This document shows, in pieces, positions 5,565 to 12,691 of a stretch of 13,099 nt of DNA. The notes under the pieces were generated by a model that was not told the origin of the DNA, did not search any database, and saw nothing but the letters and a program-made list of their open reading frames with translations. This DNA is from an uncultured Oribacterium sp. (GTDB taxonomy: Bacteria > Bacillota > Clostridia > Lachnospirales > Lachnospiraceae), in assembly GCA_902485915.1 (NCBI GenBank), contig CABTMH010000218.1, positions 1 to 13,099 of the forward strand, read 5' to 3'. Numbering within the stretch: the stretch's first letter is position 1; each line of letters starts with the position of its first letter. The position numbers and the translations under genes were made by a program.

Positions 5565-7733
5565 TCAGAGCGCCCGGATCTTTTCCGTCCGACTGCGAAC
5601 GAAATCCTCGAGCTTCTCCATATACTCGGCCTCGGTGATCGTGCCATCCGCCACCTCCGACAGCCCCATCTCCCAGGAGGCAGTCAGCTTCGGATTCAGC
5701 AGATGCGGCACCGAAATCTTCACATAATACGCGATGTACTCGCCGAGCTTCGTCGGTGACAGCACCTGCGTCTTCTTCTGCAGCGCGATATATCTGTTAT
5801 CTACGAGCTTCGTGAGGATACCCGCGCGCGTCGCACTGGTGCCGATCCCCGCACCCTTGATCTGCGCCCGCAGCTCCTCGTCCTCGATGAGGTTGCCGGC
5901 GTTCTCCATCGCGAGGATCATCGATCCGGAGGTGTAGCGCTTCGGCGGTGCCGTCTCGCCCTCCTTCACGCGGAGCGTCTCGAGCTGCAGCTTCTGCCCC
6001 TTCCGGAGCTTCAGCAGTGCCTCACTCAGGCTTCGGTTGTCGCCCTCATCTTCGCTCTCGCCACCGTTCCCCAGGCCAATGCATCCGTCCGCTCGCATCG
6101 TCGCGACGCCGTCCGGTCCCACCGCCGGAAACGCCATGGTCGAGGCATCTGACGCATTGCCGCCTGCACCGGCTGTACGCATCGTCACAGCACCGTCCGG
6201 TCCCGCTGCCGGAGACGCCATGGTCGAGCCATCCGACGTGGTGTCGCCTGCATTGGCCGGATCTGCTGCCGGAGCCACACCACCGAGGAAAGCACTCCGG
6301 CGTACGTCGGCGACCTTCAGATAGCCCTCTTCCTTCAGGGCACGGGAGCTCACGCTGAAGCTCTCTCCCTGGCAGTCGATCGTCAGCGCGATGCGCTCGT
6401 AGATCGCCGGTGGGAAGAAAATCGAGAGGAAGCGACGGCAGATGAGCTCGTACACCTTCTTCGAGAGCGGCTTCAGCGACTGGTACTCGCGCTGGCCCTG
6501 ACCGGTCGGGATGATCGCGTAGTGGTCGGCGATCTTCTTATCGTCGACATAACGGGTCTTCGCGATGGTCCGGAAGCTGCCGGACGACAGGATCTCCTGC
6601 GCCTGCGGGGCCACCGGTGCGTAGCTCGCGATGCCGCTAATGTTCTTCTCGATCTCCTTCGAAACGGCGGTCGAGAGCACACGCGCATCGGTACGCGGAT
6701 AGGTGGTCAGCTTCTTCTCGTAGAGCTCCTGCGCGATGGCGAGGGTCTCATCCGGGCTGATCTTGAACATCTTCGCGCAGTCGTTCTGCAGCTCCGCGAG
6801 GTTGTAGAGCAGCGGCGGATTCTTCGTCTCCTTCTTCTTCGTGACAGCCGTCACGGTCGCTTCACACGGAAACGGCATGAAGCTCTTCATGAATTCGGCG
6901 GCGTGCTCCGGCTTCAGGAAGCCCTTCCCGTCGTAGATATCCGTCGGACTGTAGCGCTCCGACTGCTCTGACGGCTTCCAGTCCGCGCTCAGCTTCGCAC
7001 CCTCTCCGAGCTCGAAATCACCAAGGATGCGGTAGAAGGTCGTCTTCTGGAAGGCCCGGATCTCCTGCTCCCGCTTGACGATCATGCCGAGAACGCAGGT
7101 CATGACGCGGCCGACAGCCACAGTCATCTTCTCCTCCGGCTTCATGCCGAGCTGCTGCTTGATCCGGTAGCGGTACTTGAGCGACAGCGCGCGGCTGAAG
7201 TTGATGCCCATGAGGTAGTCTTCCTTCGCCCGGCTGAAGGCCGCCGCCGACAGGTGGTCATACTCGCTGTCGAGCTTCGCTTCGCGGATGCCGCGGAGGA
7301 TCTCCTCGTTCGTCTGGGAATCGATCCAGACACGGCGACGCTCCTTCTCCTTCGGTACCTCCGCCATCATATCGACGAGCCGGTAGATGTACTCTCCCTC
7401 GCGGGCACTATCGGTGCAGATATAGATGGTTTCGACGTCCGGACGATTGAGCTGCTTCGCGACGACCGCGAACTGCTTCGCCGTGCTCTTACTGACCTCA
7501 TATTTCCACTCATTCGCCTTCGGGATGAACGGGAGCGTGTCGAAGCTCCACTTCTGAAACTTCTCATCGTACGCCGCCGGATAGCTGAGCTGTACGAGGT
7601 GACCCACGCACCAGGTCACCACATAATCTTCATTTTCCAGGAAGCCGTCGCCACGCCGAACGTTCTTCATCCCGAGCGCCTGCGCAAACTGCTGCGCTAC
7701 CGACGGCTTCTCTGCGATAAATAATTTCTTCAA
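5565..7733 (-). CDS. topB: DNA topoisomerase III (type IA)
   Basis: This 722-residue type IA topoisomerase cuts one DNA strand through a tyrosine, passes another strand and reseals, helping resolve replication and recombination intermediates. The TOPRIM domain has E8 in FIAEKPS and TDSAREGE at 107-114. The second acidic residue of the classical D-x-D-x-E is Ala110; other Firmicutes TopB proteins also vary here (Gly in B. subtilis, from memory). The active-site tyrosine is Y345 in TTYPRTDAR, followed by the family segment RYTSGSMILAMENAG at about 599-613. No zinc-finger cysteines are seen at the C-terminus. Residues about 482-566 are an unusual Ala/Gly/Asp/Ser/Thr-rich insert with a 28-residue tandem repeat. 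The start is TTG at 7733: an in-frame TAA lies immediately upstream, GGGAGG sits 4 bases before it, and family similarity begins at MKKLFIAEKPS. Confidence 0.95.
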   Translation of the reverse strand: MKKLFIAEKPSVAQQFAQALGMKNVRRGDGFLENEDYVVTWCVGHLVQLSYPAAYDEKFQKWSFDTLPFIPKANEWKYEVSKSTAKQFAVVAKQLNRPDVETIYICTDSAREGEYIYRLVDMMAEVPKEKERRRVWIDSQTNEEILRGIREAKLDSEYDHLSAAAFSRAKEDYLMGINFSRALSLKYRYRIKQQLGMKPEEKMTVAVGRVMTCVLGMIVKREQEIRAFQKTTFYRILGDFELGEGAKLSADWKPSEQSERYSPTDIYDGKGFLKPEHAAEFMKSFMPFPCEATVTAVTKKKETKNPPLLYNLAELQNDCAKMFKISPDETLAIAQELYEKKLTTYPRTDARVLSTAVSKEIEKNISGIASYAPVAPQAQEILSSGSFRTIAKTRYVDDKKIADHYAIIPTGQGQREYQSLKPLSKKVYELICRRFLSIFFPPAIYERIALTIDCQGESFSVSSRALKEEGYLKVADVRRSAFLGGVAPAADPANAGDTTSDGSTMASPAAGPDGAVTMRTAGAGGNASDASTMAFPAVGPDGVATMRADGCIGLGNGGESEDEGDNRSLSEALLKLRKGQKLQLETLRVKEGETAPPKRYTSGSMILAMENAGNLIEDEELRAQIKGAGIGTSATRAGILTKLVDNRYIALQKKTQVLSPTKLGEYIAYYVKISVPHLLNPKLTASWEMGLSEVADGTITEAEYMEKLEDFVRSRTEKIRAL
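6094..6261 (-). repeat. 84-bp tandem repeat inside topB (two copies)
   Basis: Bases 6094-6177 and 6178-6261 match at about 67 of 84 positions with no gaps, and 84 is a multiple of three. In the protein this gives two 28-residue units, starting SDGSTMASPAAGPDG (residue 500) and SDASTMAFPAVGPDG (residue 528). The unit is flexible and low in complexity, and it lies in a linker-like insert rather than in the catalytic core. Confidence 0.9.
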
Positions 7734-7848
7734 TTAGCCTCCCACCTGATCCATGCACGAAGGCTGACTTCACATAAAGTCGCTTCATAAAACGCCCCGG
7801 TGTCGTCCATGGATGTCCTGTGGGTGCTTCGAAAAGAAGTACTTCTGT

Positions 7849-8910
7849 TTACTGAAGCTCCCACTTGTAAATCGTCGTTGTGTCGTATTCCTCGCCGGCC
7901 TTCACGATGCTGGTCGGCCACTCCGGCTTATGCAGGCAGTCCGGATAGTGCTGCGTCTCGAAGCAGTACGCATGACGTGGGCCGAAGTGTGCCCCGTTCT
8001 TACCCTCGAAATCACCATTCATGAAGTTCGCGGTATAGAACTGCATACCCTCGAGGTCGGTATAGACCGACATCCGGATGCCGGATTCCTCCGCATACGC
8101 AGAGGCGACGAGACGTACGTCTCCGTCATAGTCATTGAGCACCCAGTTATGATCGAAGCCGTGCGCAAACTTCAGCTGATCGAAATCCGCATCGATATCG
8201 CGTGCGATCACCTTCTCGGTGGTGAAGTCCATCGGGGTACCGGCCACCGGCTCGATGCGGCCATACGGAATCGAAATCTCGCTGGCTGGTGTATAGTGAT
8301 CTGCATGAATCCAGACATGCTGCTGCATCGCATCGCCGCTGTCATAGCCGTTCAGGTTGAAGTACGCGTGGTTCGTCATGTTGAAGACGGTGTCCTGGTC
8401 GGCGGTCGCCTGATAGTGGATCTCGAGCGCGTCGTCCTCGGTCAGGGTATAGGTCACGGCCACCTCGGCAGCGCCAGGGAAGCCCTGATCGCCATCCGGG
8501 GAATGCAGGGAGAAGATCACGTAGCTGCCGAGGCCGGCGTCTGCATAATCCGCGTCCCAGATGCGCGTGCGCCAGTAATCCGGACCGGAATGAAGATTGT
8601 TGGCACCGTTATCATTGACAGCGAGCGCATAATGCGTTCCGTTCAGATCGAAACCCGCCTGACCGATACGATTCGCGTTTCGGCCGACCGGCTCGCCCAT
8701 GTGGCCCGGATTTCCGAGCAGAAGCTCGGCCTGGTCGACGCCCAGCACCACATCCCGCATGTTTCCGTCCTTATCACGCACCAGCATCGTAAGCCATATA
8801 CCACCGAGGTTCGTAAAGCTCGCCTCCGTACCATGCTGATTCGTAAGCGTATATCGCTTCACCTCACGGCCATCCTTCAGTGTTCCAAGCACTGATTCTC
8901 TCACTGACAT
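7849..8910 (-). CDS. galM: Aldose 1-epimerase (mutarotase)
   Basis: Aldose 1-epimerase, 353 residues, interconverts the alpha and beta anomers of galactose, glucose and related sugars, usually feeding the Leloir pathway. Visible family features are GRNANRI at 76-82, the catalytic histidines H107 (NNLHSG) and H181 (NMTNHAYFNLNG), and the catalytic base E318 in FETQHYPDCLHKPEWP. No signal peptide is seen, so it is cytoplasmic. The ATG at 8910 has GGGAGGG 7 bases upstream. An in-frame ATG at 8937 lacks such a site. No other gal gene is nearby, so its sugar cannot be read from context. It has its own TATAAT promoter 140 bases upstream. A 12-base palindrome (AGAAGTACTTCT, 7835-7846) followed by a few T lies just after the stop, but it is weak, so read-through into topB is plausible. 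Confidence 0.95.
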   Translation of the reverse strand: MSVRESVLGTLKDGREVKRYTLTNQHGTEASFTNLGGIWLTMLVRDKDGNMRDVVLGVDQAELLLGNPGHMGEPVGRNANRIGQAGFDLNGTHYALAVNDNGANNLHSGPDYWRTRIWDADYADAGLGSYVIFSLHSPDGDQGFPGAAEVAVTYTLTEDDALEIHYQATADQDTVFNMTNHAYFNLNGYDSGDAMQQHVWIHADHYTPASEISIPYGRIEPVAGTPMDFTTEKVIARDIDADFDQLKFAHGFDHNWVLNDYDGDVRLVASAYAEESGIRMSVYTDLEGMQFYTANFMNGDFEGKNGAHFGPRHAYCFETQHYPDCLHKPEWPTSIVKAGEEYDTTTIYKWELQ

Positions 8911-9044
8911 CGCATGTCCCTCCCATCGAAGATGCACTATAGAAATGCAGGGCAGCTATCCATCACCGATTGCGCTACCCTTCACCGCCCCCCCTTGACA
9001 GGGCCCGGAAAGACCATGCGCAGCATCGGCCCCGCCCATAAACT
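8911..9044 (-). other. Structured 5' leader of galM with a G7 tract
   Basis: The predicted galM leader can form GGGCC/GGCCC (9001-9005 with 9028-9032) around an inner ATGC/GCAT hairpin (9016-9026), then a 7-bp stem with one wobble pair (8950-8956 with 8974-8980). A run of seven G on the transcript (C on the plus strand, 8988-8994) lies between them. No known riboswitch class is recognised. Confidence 0.4.
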
Positions 9045-9050
9045 GCAAGT

Positions 9051-9079
9051 ATTATACTCTATTTTCACGCTCGTTTCTA
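9051..9079 (-). promoter_or_regulatory. Promoter of galM
   Basis: A perfect minus-strand TATAAT (9051-9056) stands 17 bases from TAGAAA (9074-9079), which matches the -35 consensus at 4 of 6 positions. It lies just downstream of the asd terminator, as expected for a new transcription unit starting near 9044. Confidence 0.7.
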
Positions 9080-9085
9080 CCAAAG

Positions 9086-9114
9086 AAAAACCGGAGTGAA
9101 TCGTCACTCCGGTT
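9086..9114 (-). terminator. Intrinsic terminator of asd
   Basis: On the minus strand an 11-bp perfect stem (9104-9114 with 9089-9099) closes the loop CGAT and runs directly into a T-tract (9086-9090). It lies 38 bases after the asd stop codon. Confidence 0.93.
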
Positions 9115-9152
9115 AAAAAAGATCAACAACCTTCACAGATCTGATGATCCGA

Positions 9153-10235
9153 TTATTTCTTTGTGATGTAGCCCTTCTTTGCGAGGTACTCAGCTGCTTC
9201 TACGCCGCCGCCGGCAGCACCGCGAAGGGTGTTGTGGCTGAGGCCGACGAACTTCCAGTCATAGATGGAGTCCTCACGGAGACGGCCGATGGAGATGCCC
9301 ATGCCGTTCTCGTAATTCACATCGAGGGAAACCTGTGGACGATCGTCCTCCTCGAGGTACTGGATGAACTGCTTCGGTGCAGACGGCAGCTCGAGCTCCT
9401 GCGGCTCACCGCGGTAGTTGCGGAGTGCCTCGACGAGCTCTTCCTTCGTCGGCTTCTTATGGAACTTGACGAAGACCGTCGCGGTGTGACCGTTCAGAAT
9501 CGGTACACGGATGCACTGTGCAGAGATCTTCAGGCCATCGATGAGATCGATGTGATCTCCCTCGAGGCTGCCGAGTACGCGGAGCGGCTCCTTCTCGGAC
9601 TTCTCTTCCTCACCACCGATGTACGGGATGATGTTGTGCTCCATCTCCGGCCAGGACTCGAAGTTCTTACCGGCACCGGAGATCGCCTGGTAGGTGGAAA
9701 CGATCACCTCATACGGCTCGAACTGCATCCATGCAGCGAGGGCCGGTGTGTAGGACTGGATCGAGCAGTTCGGCTTCACGGCGATGAAGCCACGTGTGGT
9801 ACCGAGGCGCTTCTTCTGTGCCTCGATGAGCTGATAGTGATCCGGGTTAATCTCCGGAACGACCATCGGAACATCGCTCGTCCAGCGGTGTGCAGAGTTG
9901 TTGGAAACGACCGGGGTCTCCGTCTTCGCATACGCTTCCTCGATGGCCCGGATCTCGTCCTTCTTCATATCTACTGCGGAAAATACGAAGTCGACATCCT
10001 TCGCAACCTCTTCTACCTTCGAAACGTCCTGGACGATCATGTCCTTCACTTCCTCCGGCATCGGAATATCCAGCTTCCACTTACCTTCTACGGCTTCTGC
10101 ATAGGTTTTACCTGCAGATCTCGGGGACGCTGCAAGCGTCGTCAGCTCGAACCAAGGATGATTTACAAGCAATGTGATAAAACGCTGGCCAACCATTCCA
10201 GTCGCACCAAGAACACCAACCTTTAACTTTTCCAT
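9153..10235 (-). CDS. asd: Aspartate-semialdehyde dehydrogenase
   Basis: This 360-residue cytoplasmic enzyme reduces beta-aspartyl phosphate to aspartate semialdehyde with NADPH, the branch point to lysine and diaminopimelate (cell wall), threonine and methionine. The nucleotide-binding loop is GVLGATGMVGQRF (7-19). The active-site cysteine is C157 in AVKPNCSIQSY, and the substrate-binding arginine and catalytic histidine lie in CIRVPILNGH (R243, H250). SNNSAHR at 111-117 and the 360-residue length place it, from memory, with the archaeal/fungal-like subclass of Asd rather than the E. coli type. The ATG at 10235 has GAGGAG 6 bases upstream. The frame extends 28 codons further, but that part has no ribosome binding site. 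It stands alone between its own promoter and terminator, so it is probably regulated separately from parC and galM. I see no lysine riboswitch in its leader of about 100 bases. Confidence 0.97.
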   Translation of the reverse strand: MEKLKVGVLGATGMVGQRFITLLVNHPWFELTTLAASPRSAGKTYAEAVEGKWKLDIPMPEEVKDMIVQDVSKVEEVAKDVDFVFSAVDMKKDEIRAIEEAYAKTETPVVSNNSAHRWTSDVPMVVPEINPDHYQLIEAQKKRLGTTRGFIAVKPNCSIQSYTPALAAWMQFEPYEVIVSTYQAISGAGKNFESWPEMEHNIIPYIGGEEEKSEKEPLRVLGSLEGDHIDLIDGLKISAQCIRVPILNGHTATVFVKFHKKPTKEELVEALRNYRGEPQELELPSAPKQFIQYLEEDDRPQVSLDVNYENGMGISIGRLREDSIYDWKFVGLSHNTLRGAAGGGVEAAEYLAKKGYITKK

Positions 10236-10272
10236 TTCAGTCTCCTCGTCAACTTCTATCCGTATTTTACTC

Positions 10273-10334
10273 CCAGATACATATATCCGCCGCGATCCCG
10301 ACGCCTGCGCGCCCATCACTCCACAGACATATAT
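10273..10334. repeat. 14-nt direct repeat in the asd leader
   Basis: CCAGATACATATAT (10273-10286) and CCACAGACATATAT (10321-10334) match at 12 of 14 positions, 48 bases apart. The second copy lies at the predicted asd transcription start and the first within the leader. This could be a paired operator, but the core is AT-rich and simple. Confidence 0.4.
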
Positions 10335-10342
10335 GTTTTCGT

Positions 10343-10371
10343 ATTGTATTACTTTTAACTGTCAGTGGCAA
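10343..10371 (-). promoter_or_regulatory. Promoter of asd
   Basis: On the minus strand TTGCCA (10366-10371) and TACAAT (10343-10348) are exactly 17 bases apart, each matching the housekeeping sigma consensus at 5 of 6 positions. The transcript would start near 10336, about 100 bases before the asd ATG. Confidence 0.8.
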
Positions 10372-10407
10372 TATAACAATTTCGAATAGCAATCTTAACT
10401 ATCGTCC

Positions 10408-10424
10408 AAAAACACATCCATGTG
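10408..10424 (-). terminator. Weak terminator after parC
   Basis: One base after the parC stop, the minus strand has a short stem CACAT/ATGTG with loop GG, followed by five T (10408-10412). The stem is only 5 bp, so termination may be partial. Confidence 0.45.
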
Positions 10425-10425
10425 A

Positions 10426-12663
10426 TCAATGCTTCGTGCCTTTTCCGGCGCGACCGGCGAGCTTCAGGCGATTTAAGCTGAGCGGCTTCTTCCGGTACAT
10501 GATCTCCACTGGCTCGGTGCCTAGGAGATAGAAGTGATCGAGGGTATCGCACTTGCCGAGCCGGATACCGATGACGCCCTTGCTGTTCTTCTTCTGAAGC
10601 GGGATATCGCTCAGGGAGCAGCGGAGGAAGTAGCCGTCATGCGTCTCGAAGACGATGTCGGTTTCATAGGCCATCGCACGAATCTCGATCAACCGGTCGC
10701 CCTCGCCCAGCTTCGTCGCGGCGACGAGCTTGTTCGCGGTTTCGAACTCCGAGGTCTCGACGAGCTTCACCATCGCATCTCTCGTCGCGAAGATCAGGGT
10801 CTTCCCGGCCAGGGCGGACTTCACATTCGCATAGATGATTTCTTCCTGGTTCGCGTTGTACTTACTGATGTTGTCGATCGGTACGCCCTTGTCCTTGAAC
10901 TTTCCGAGCGGCACATCCTGACACTTGATCTGGTGCATGTTGCCCTTATCGGTGAACAGCAGCACGCGGTCCGTATTCTTGCACTTCAGCACGAAACGGT
11001 TCTCCGACTCGACGGCCTCCTGGTTCCGCTGGTAGGTCGCCTCATCCATGAGCTTGCAGTAGCCGAACTTATCTTGGATGTAGTAGCAGCTGATCTCCTG
11101 CACCTCGTTCTCGTTGAAGACGGCTTCCTTACCATCCTCGAGCACAGTGCGACGCGGCACAGCATACGCGGCCCTGATCATCATGAGGTCCTCGGACAGC
11201 ACCTCATTCATCCGCTCGCGACTGCCGAGGATGCCGCGGTACTCCTTGATGTTCCGCAGGGTCTCGGCGTGCTGCTTCTTCAGCTCGATCAGCTCGAGAC
11301 CGATCAGCTTACTGAGACGCATATCGAGGATCGCCTGTGCCTGTCGCTCCGTGAAGTGGAAGGTCTCGATCGTCGACACGAACTCGCGGTCCCGCTCACG
11401 GAACTTGATGCCCGCGATCTCACCGTTCATGAGTGCCTGCTTCGCATCGGCCTGACTCTTCGAGTTCCGGAGAAGGGCAATGATGGCGTCGATCAGGTCG
11501 ACGGCCTTTATGAGACCATCCTGGATCTCTTTACGTGTGAGCTCCTTCTCGAGCAGGTTCTGGTACTTGTTCGTGAGGATCTCGTACTGGAACTTGAGAT
11601 AGGCCTTCAGGATGCCCCGGAGCGTCATGGTCTCCGGCCGTCCCTCGTGGATGGCCAGCATGTTCACGCCGAAGGTATCCTCGAGTCTCGTTTTCTTATA
11701 CAGTATATTCTGGATGCGCTCGATGTCAGCATTGGCTTTCAGCTCGAGCACGATTCGGATGCCGTTTTTATCGGACTGGTTCGAGATATCGACGATCTCC
11801 GGGAGGATCTTATCCTCGACGAGCTGGGCGACATCCTGCATGAACTTCATGATGCCCTGGCCGATCATCGTGTACGGAATCTCAGTCACGACGAGCTTAT
11901 CACGGTCGGAACGGCCCTCCTTCTTCTCGAACTGCAGCTTGCCGCGGAGCTTCAGGCGGCCCGTACCACTGCGGTAGATGTCGACAAGCTCGGACTTGTT
12001 TGCGATGATGCCGCCGGTCGGAAAATCCGGTCCCTTCAGGTACTGCATCATCTCTGCCGTCTCCATCGCCGGGTTGCGGAGGTACGCGAGGATGAGGTCG
12101 ATGATCTCGCCGAGGTTGTGGCTCGGGGTGGAGGTCGGCATGCCGACCGCGATGCCCTCGGAGCCGTTCAGCAGGAAGTACGGGATACGTGCCGGCAGCA
12201 CCACCGGCTCCCGCAGGGTCTCATCGTAGTTCGGCTGAAACGGCACCATCGTATCGAGGTCCGCCAGCATGCAGTCATCCGTGAACTTCTCGAGCTTCGC
12301 CTCGGTATATCGCGGTGCGGCTGCGGAGTCACCCTCGATGGAACCGAAGTTACCCTGACCATGCACCACCGGCTGCATACGCTTGAAATCCTGCGCCATG
12401 ACGACCAGTGTGTCATAAATCGAGGAATCTCCATGCGGATGGTACTTACCCATCGTATCACCACAGATACGCGCCGACTTATAGGTCGGACGGTCGTGGT
12501 TTGCGTGCAGCTCGTTCATGTCATAGAGCACGCGCCGCTGTACCGGCTTCAGTCCGTCACGGATGTCCGGCACCGCACGTGAGGTGATGACACTCATCGA
12601 GTAATCGAGGTAGGATTTCTGCATCTCCTCGGAAAATTCAGTTGTTAAAATCTGTTCAGCCAT
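10426..12663 (-). CDS. parC: DNA topoisomerase IV subunit A
   Basis: The breakage-reunion subunit of a type IIA topoisomerase, 745 residues; with ParE it unlinks daughter chromosomes. The catalytic tyrosine is Y119 in AAAPRYTEAKL. The quinolone-determining region KYHPHGDSSIYDTL keeps Ser80 and Asp84, equivalent to E. coli GyrA S83 and D87, so no resistance change is seen there. A coiled segment rich in Leu, Lys and Glu (roughly 350-480) leads into the C-terminal DNA-wrapping repeats. The GyrA box (QRRGGKG) is absent, and the protein is shorter than a typical GyrA (over 800), which with the adjacent ParE-like gene favours ParC over GyrA. A basic tail (RLKLAGRAGKGTKH) ends the protein. The ATG at 12663 has AAAGGA 5 bases upstream. 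The gene starts 28 bases after the upstream subunit stops, so the two are almost certainly co-transcribed. Confidence 0.92.
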   Translation of the reverse strand: MAEQILTTEFSEEMQKSYLDYSMSVITSRAVPDIRDGLKPVQRRVLYDMNELHANHDRPTYKSARICGDTMGKYHPHGDSSIYDTLVVMAQDFKRMQPVVHGQGNFGSIEGDSAAAPRYTEAKLEKFTDDCMLADLDTMVPFQPNYDETLREPVVLPARIPYFLLNGSEGIAVGMPTSTPSHNLGEIIDLILAYLRNPAMETAEMMQYLKGPDFPTGGIIANKSELVDIYRSGTGRLKLRGKLQFEKKEGRSDRDKLVVTEIPYTMIGQGIMKFMQDVAQLVEDKILPEIVDISNQSDKNGIRIVLELKANADIERIQNILYKKTRLEDTFGVNMLAIHEGRPETMTLRGILKAYLKFQYEILTNKYQNLLEKELTRKEIQDGLIKAVDLIDAIIALLRNSKSQADAKQALMNGEIAGIKFRERDREFVSTIETFHFTERQAQAILDMRLSKLIGLELIELKKQHAETLRNIKEYRGILGSRERMNEVLSEDLMMIRAAYAVPRRTVLEDGKEAVFNENEVQEISCYYIQDKFGYCKLMDEATYQRNQEAVESENRFVLKCKNTDRVLLFTDKGNMHQIKCQDVPLGKFKDKGVPIDNISKYNANQEEIIYANVKSALAGKTLIFATRDAMVKLVETSEFETANKLVAATKLGEGDRLIEIRAMAYETDIVFETHDGYFLRCSLSDIPLQKKNSKGVIGIRLGKCDTLDHFYLLGTEPVEIMYRKKPLSLNRLKLAGRAGKGTKH

Positions 12664-12691
12664 AATTATCCTTTCGGGCCACCCTGTGTGA

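Noticed and set aside
7400..7430. Loss of the second TOPRIM aspartate in TopB as evidence of an inactive enzyme
   Set aside because: Firmicutes TopB proteins commonly have a non-acidic residue there (Gly in B. subtilis, from memory), and E8, D108, E112 and Y345 are all present.
8995..9000. Plus-strand TTGACA suggesting a promoter
   Set aside because: No -10 hexamer lies at 16-18 bases and no plus-strand gene follows.
10236..10335. Lysine riboswitch upstream of asd
   Set aside because: The leader from the predicted start is only about 100 bases and lacks the L-box pattern that I would recognise; lysine riboswitches are longer.
12390..12450. Quinolone-resistance change in parC
   Set aside because: Ser80 and Asp84 (E. 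coli GyrA S83 and D87 equivalents) are both unchanged.
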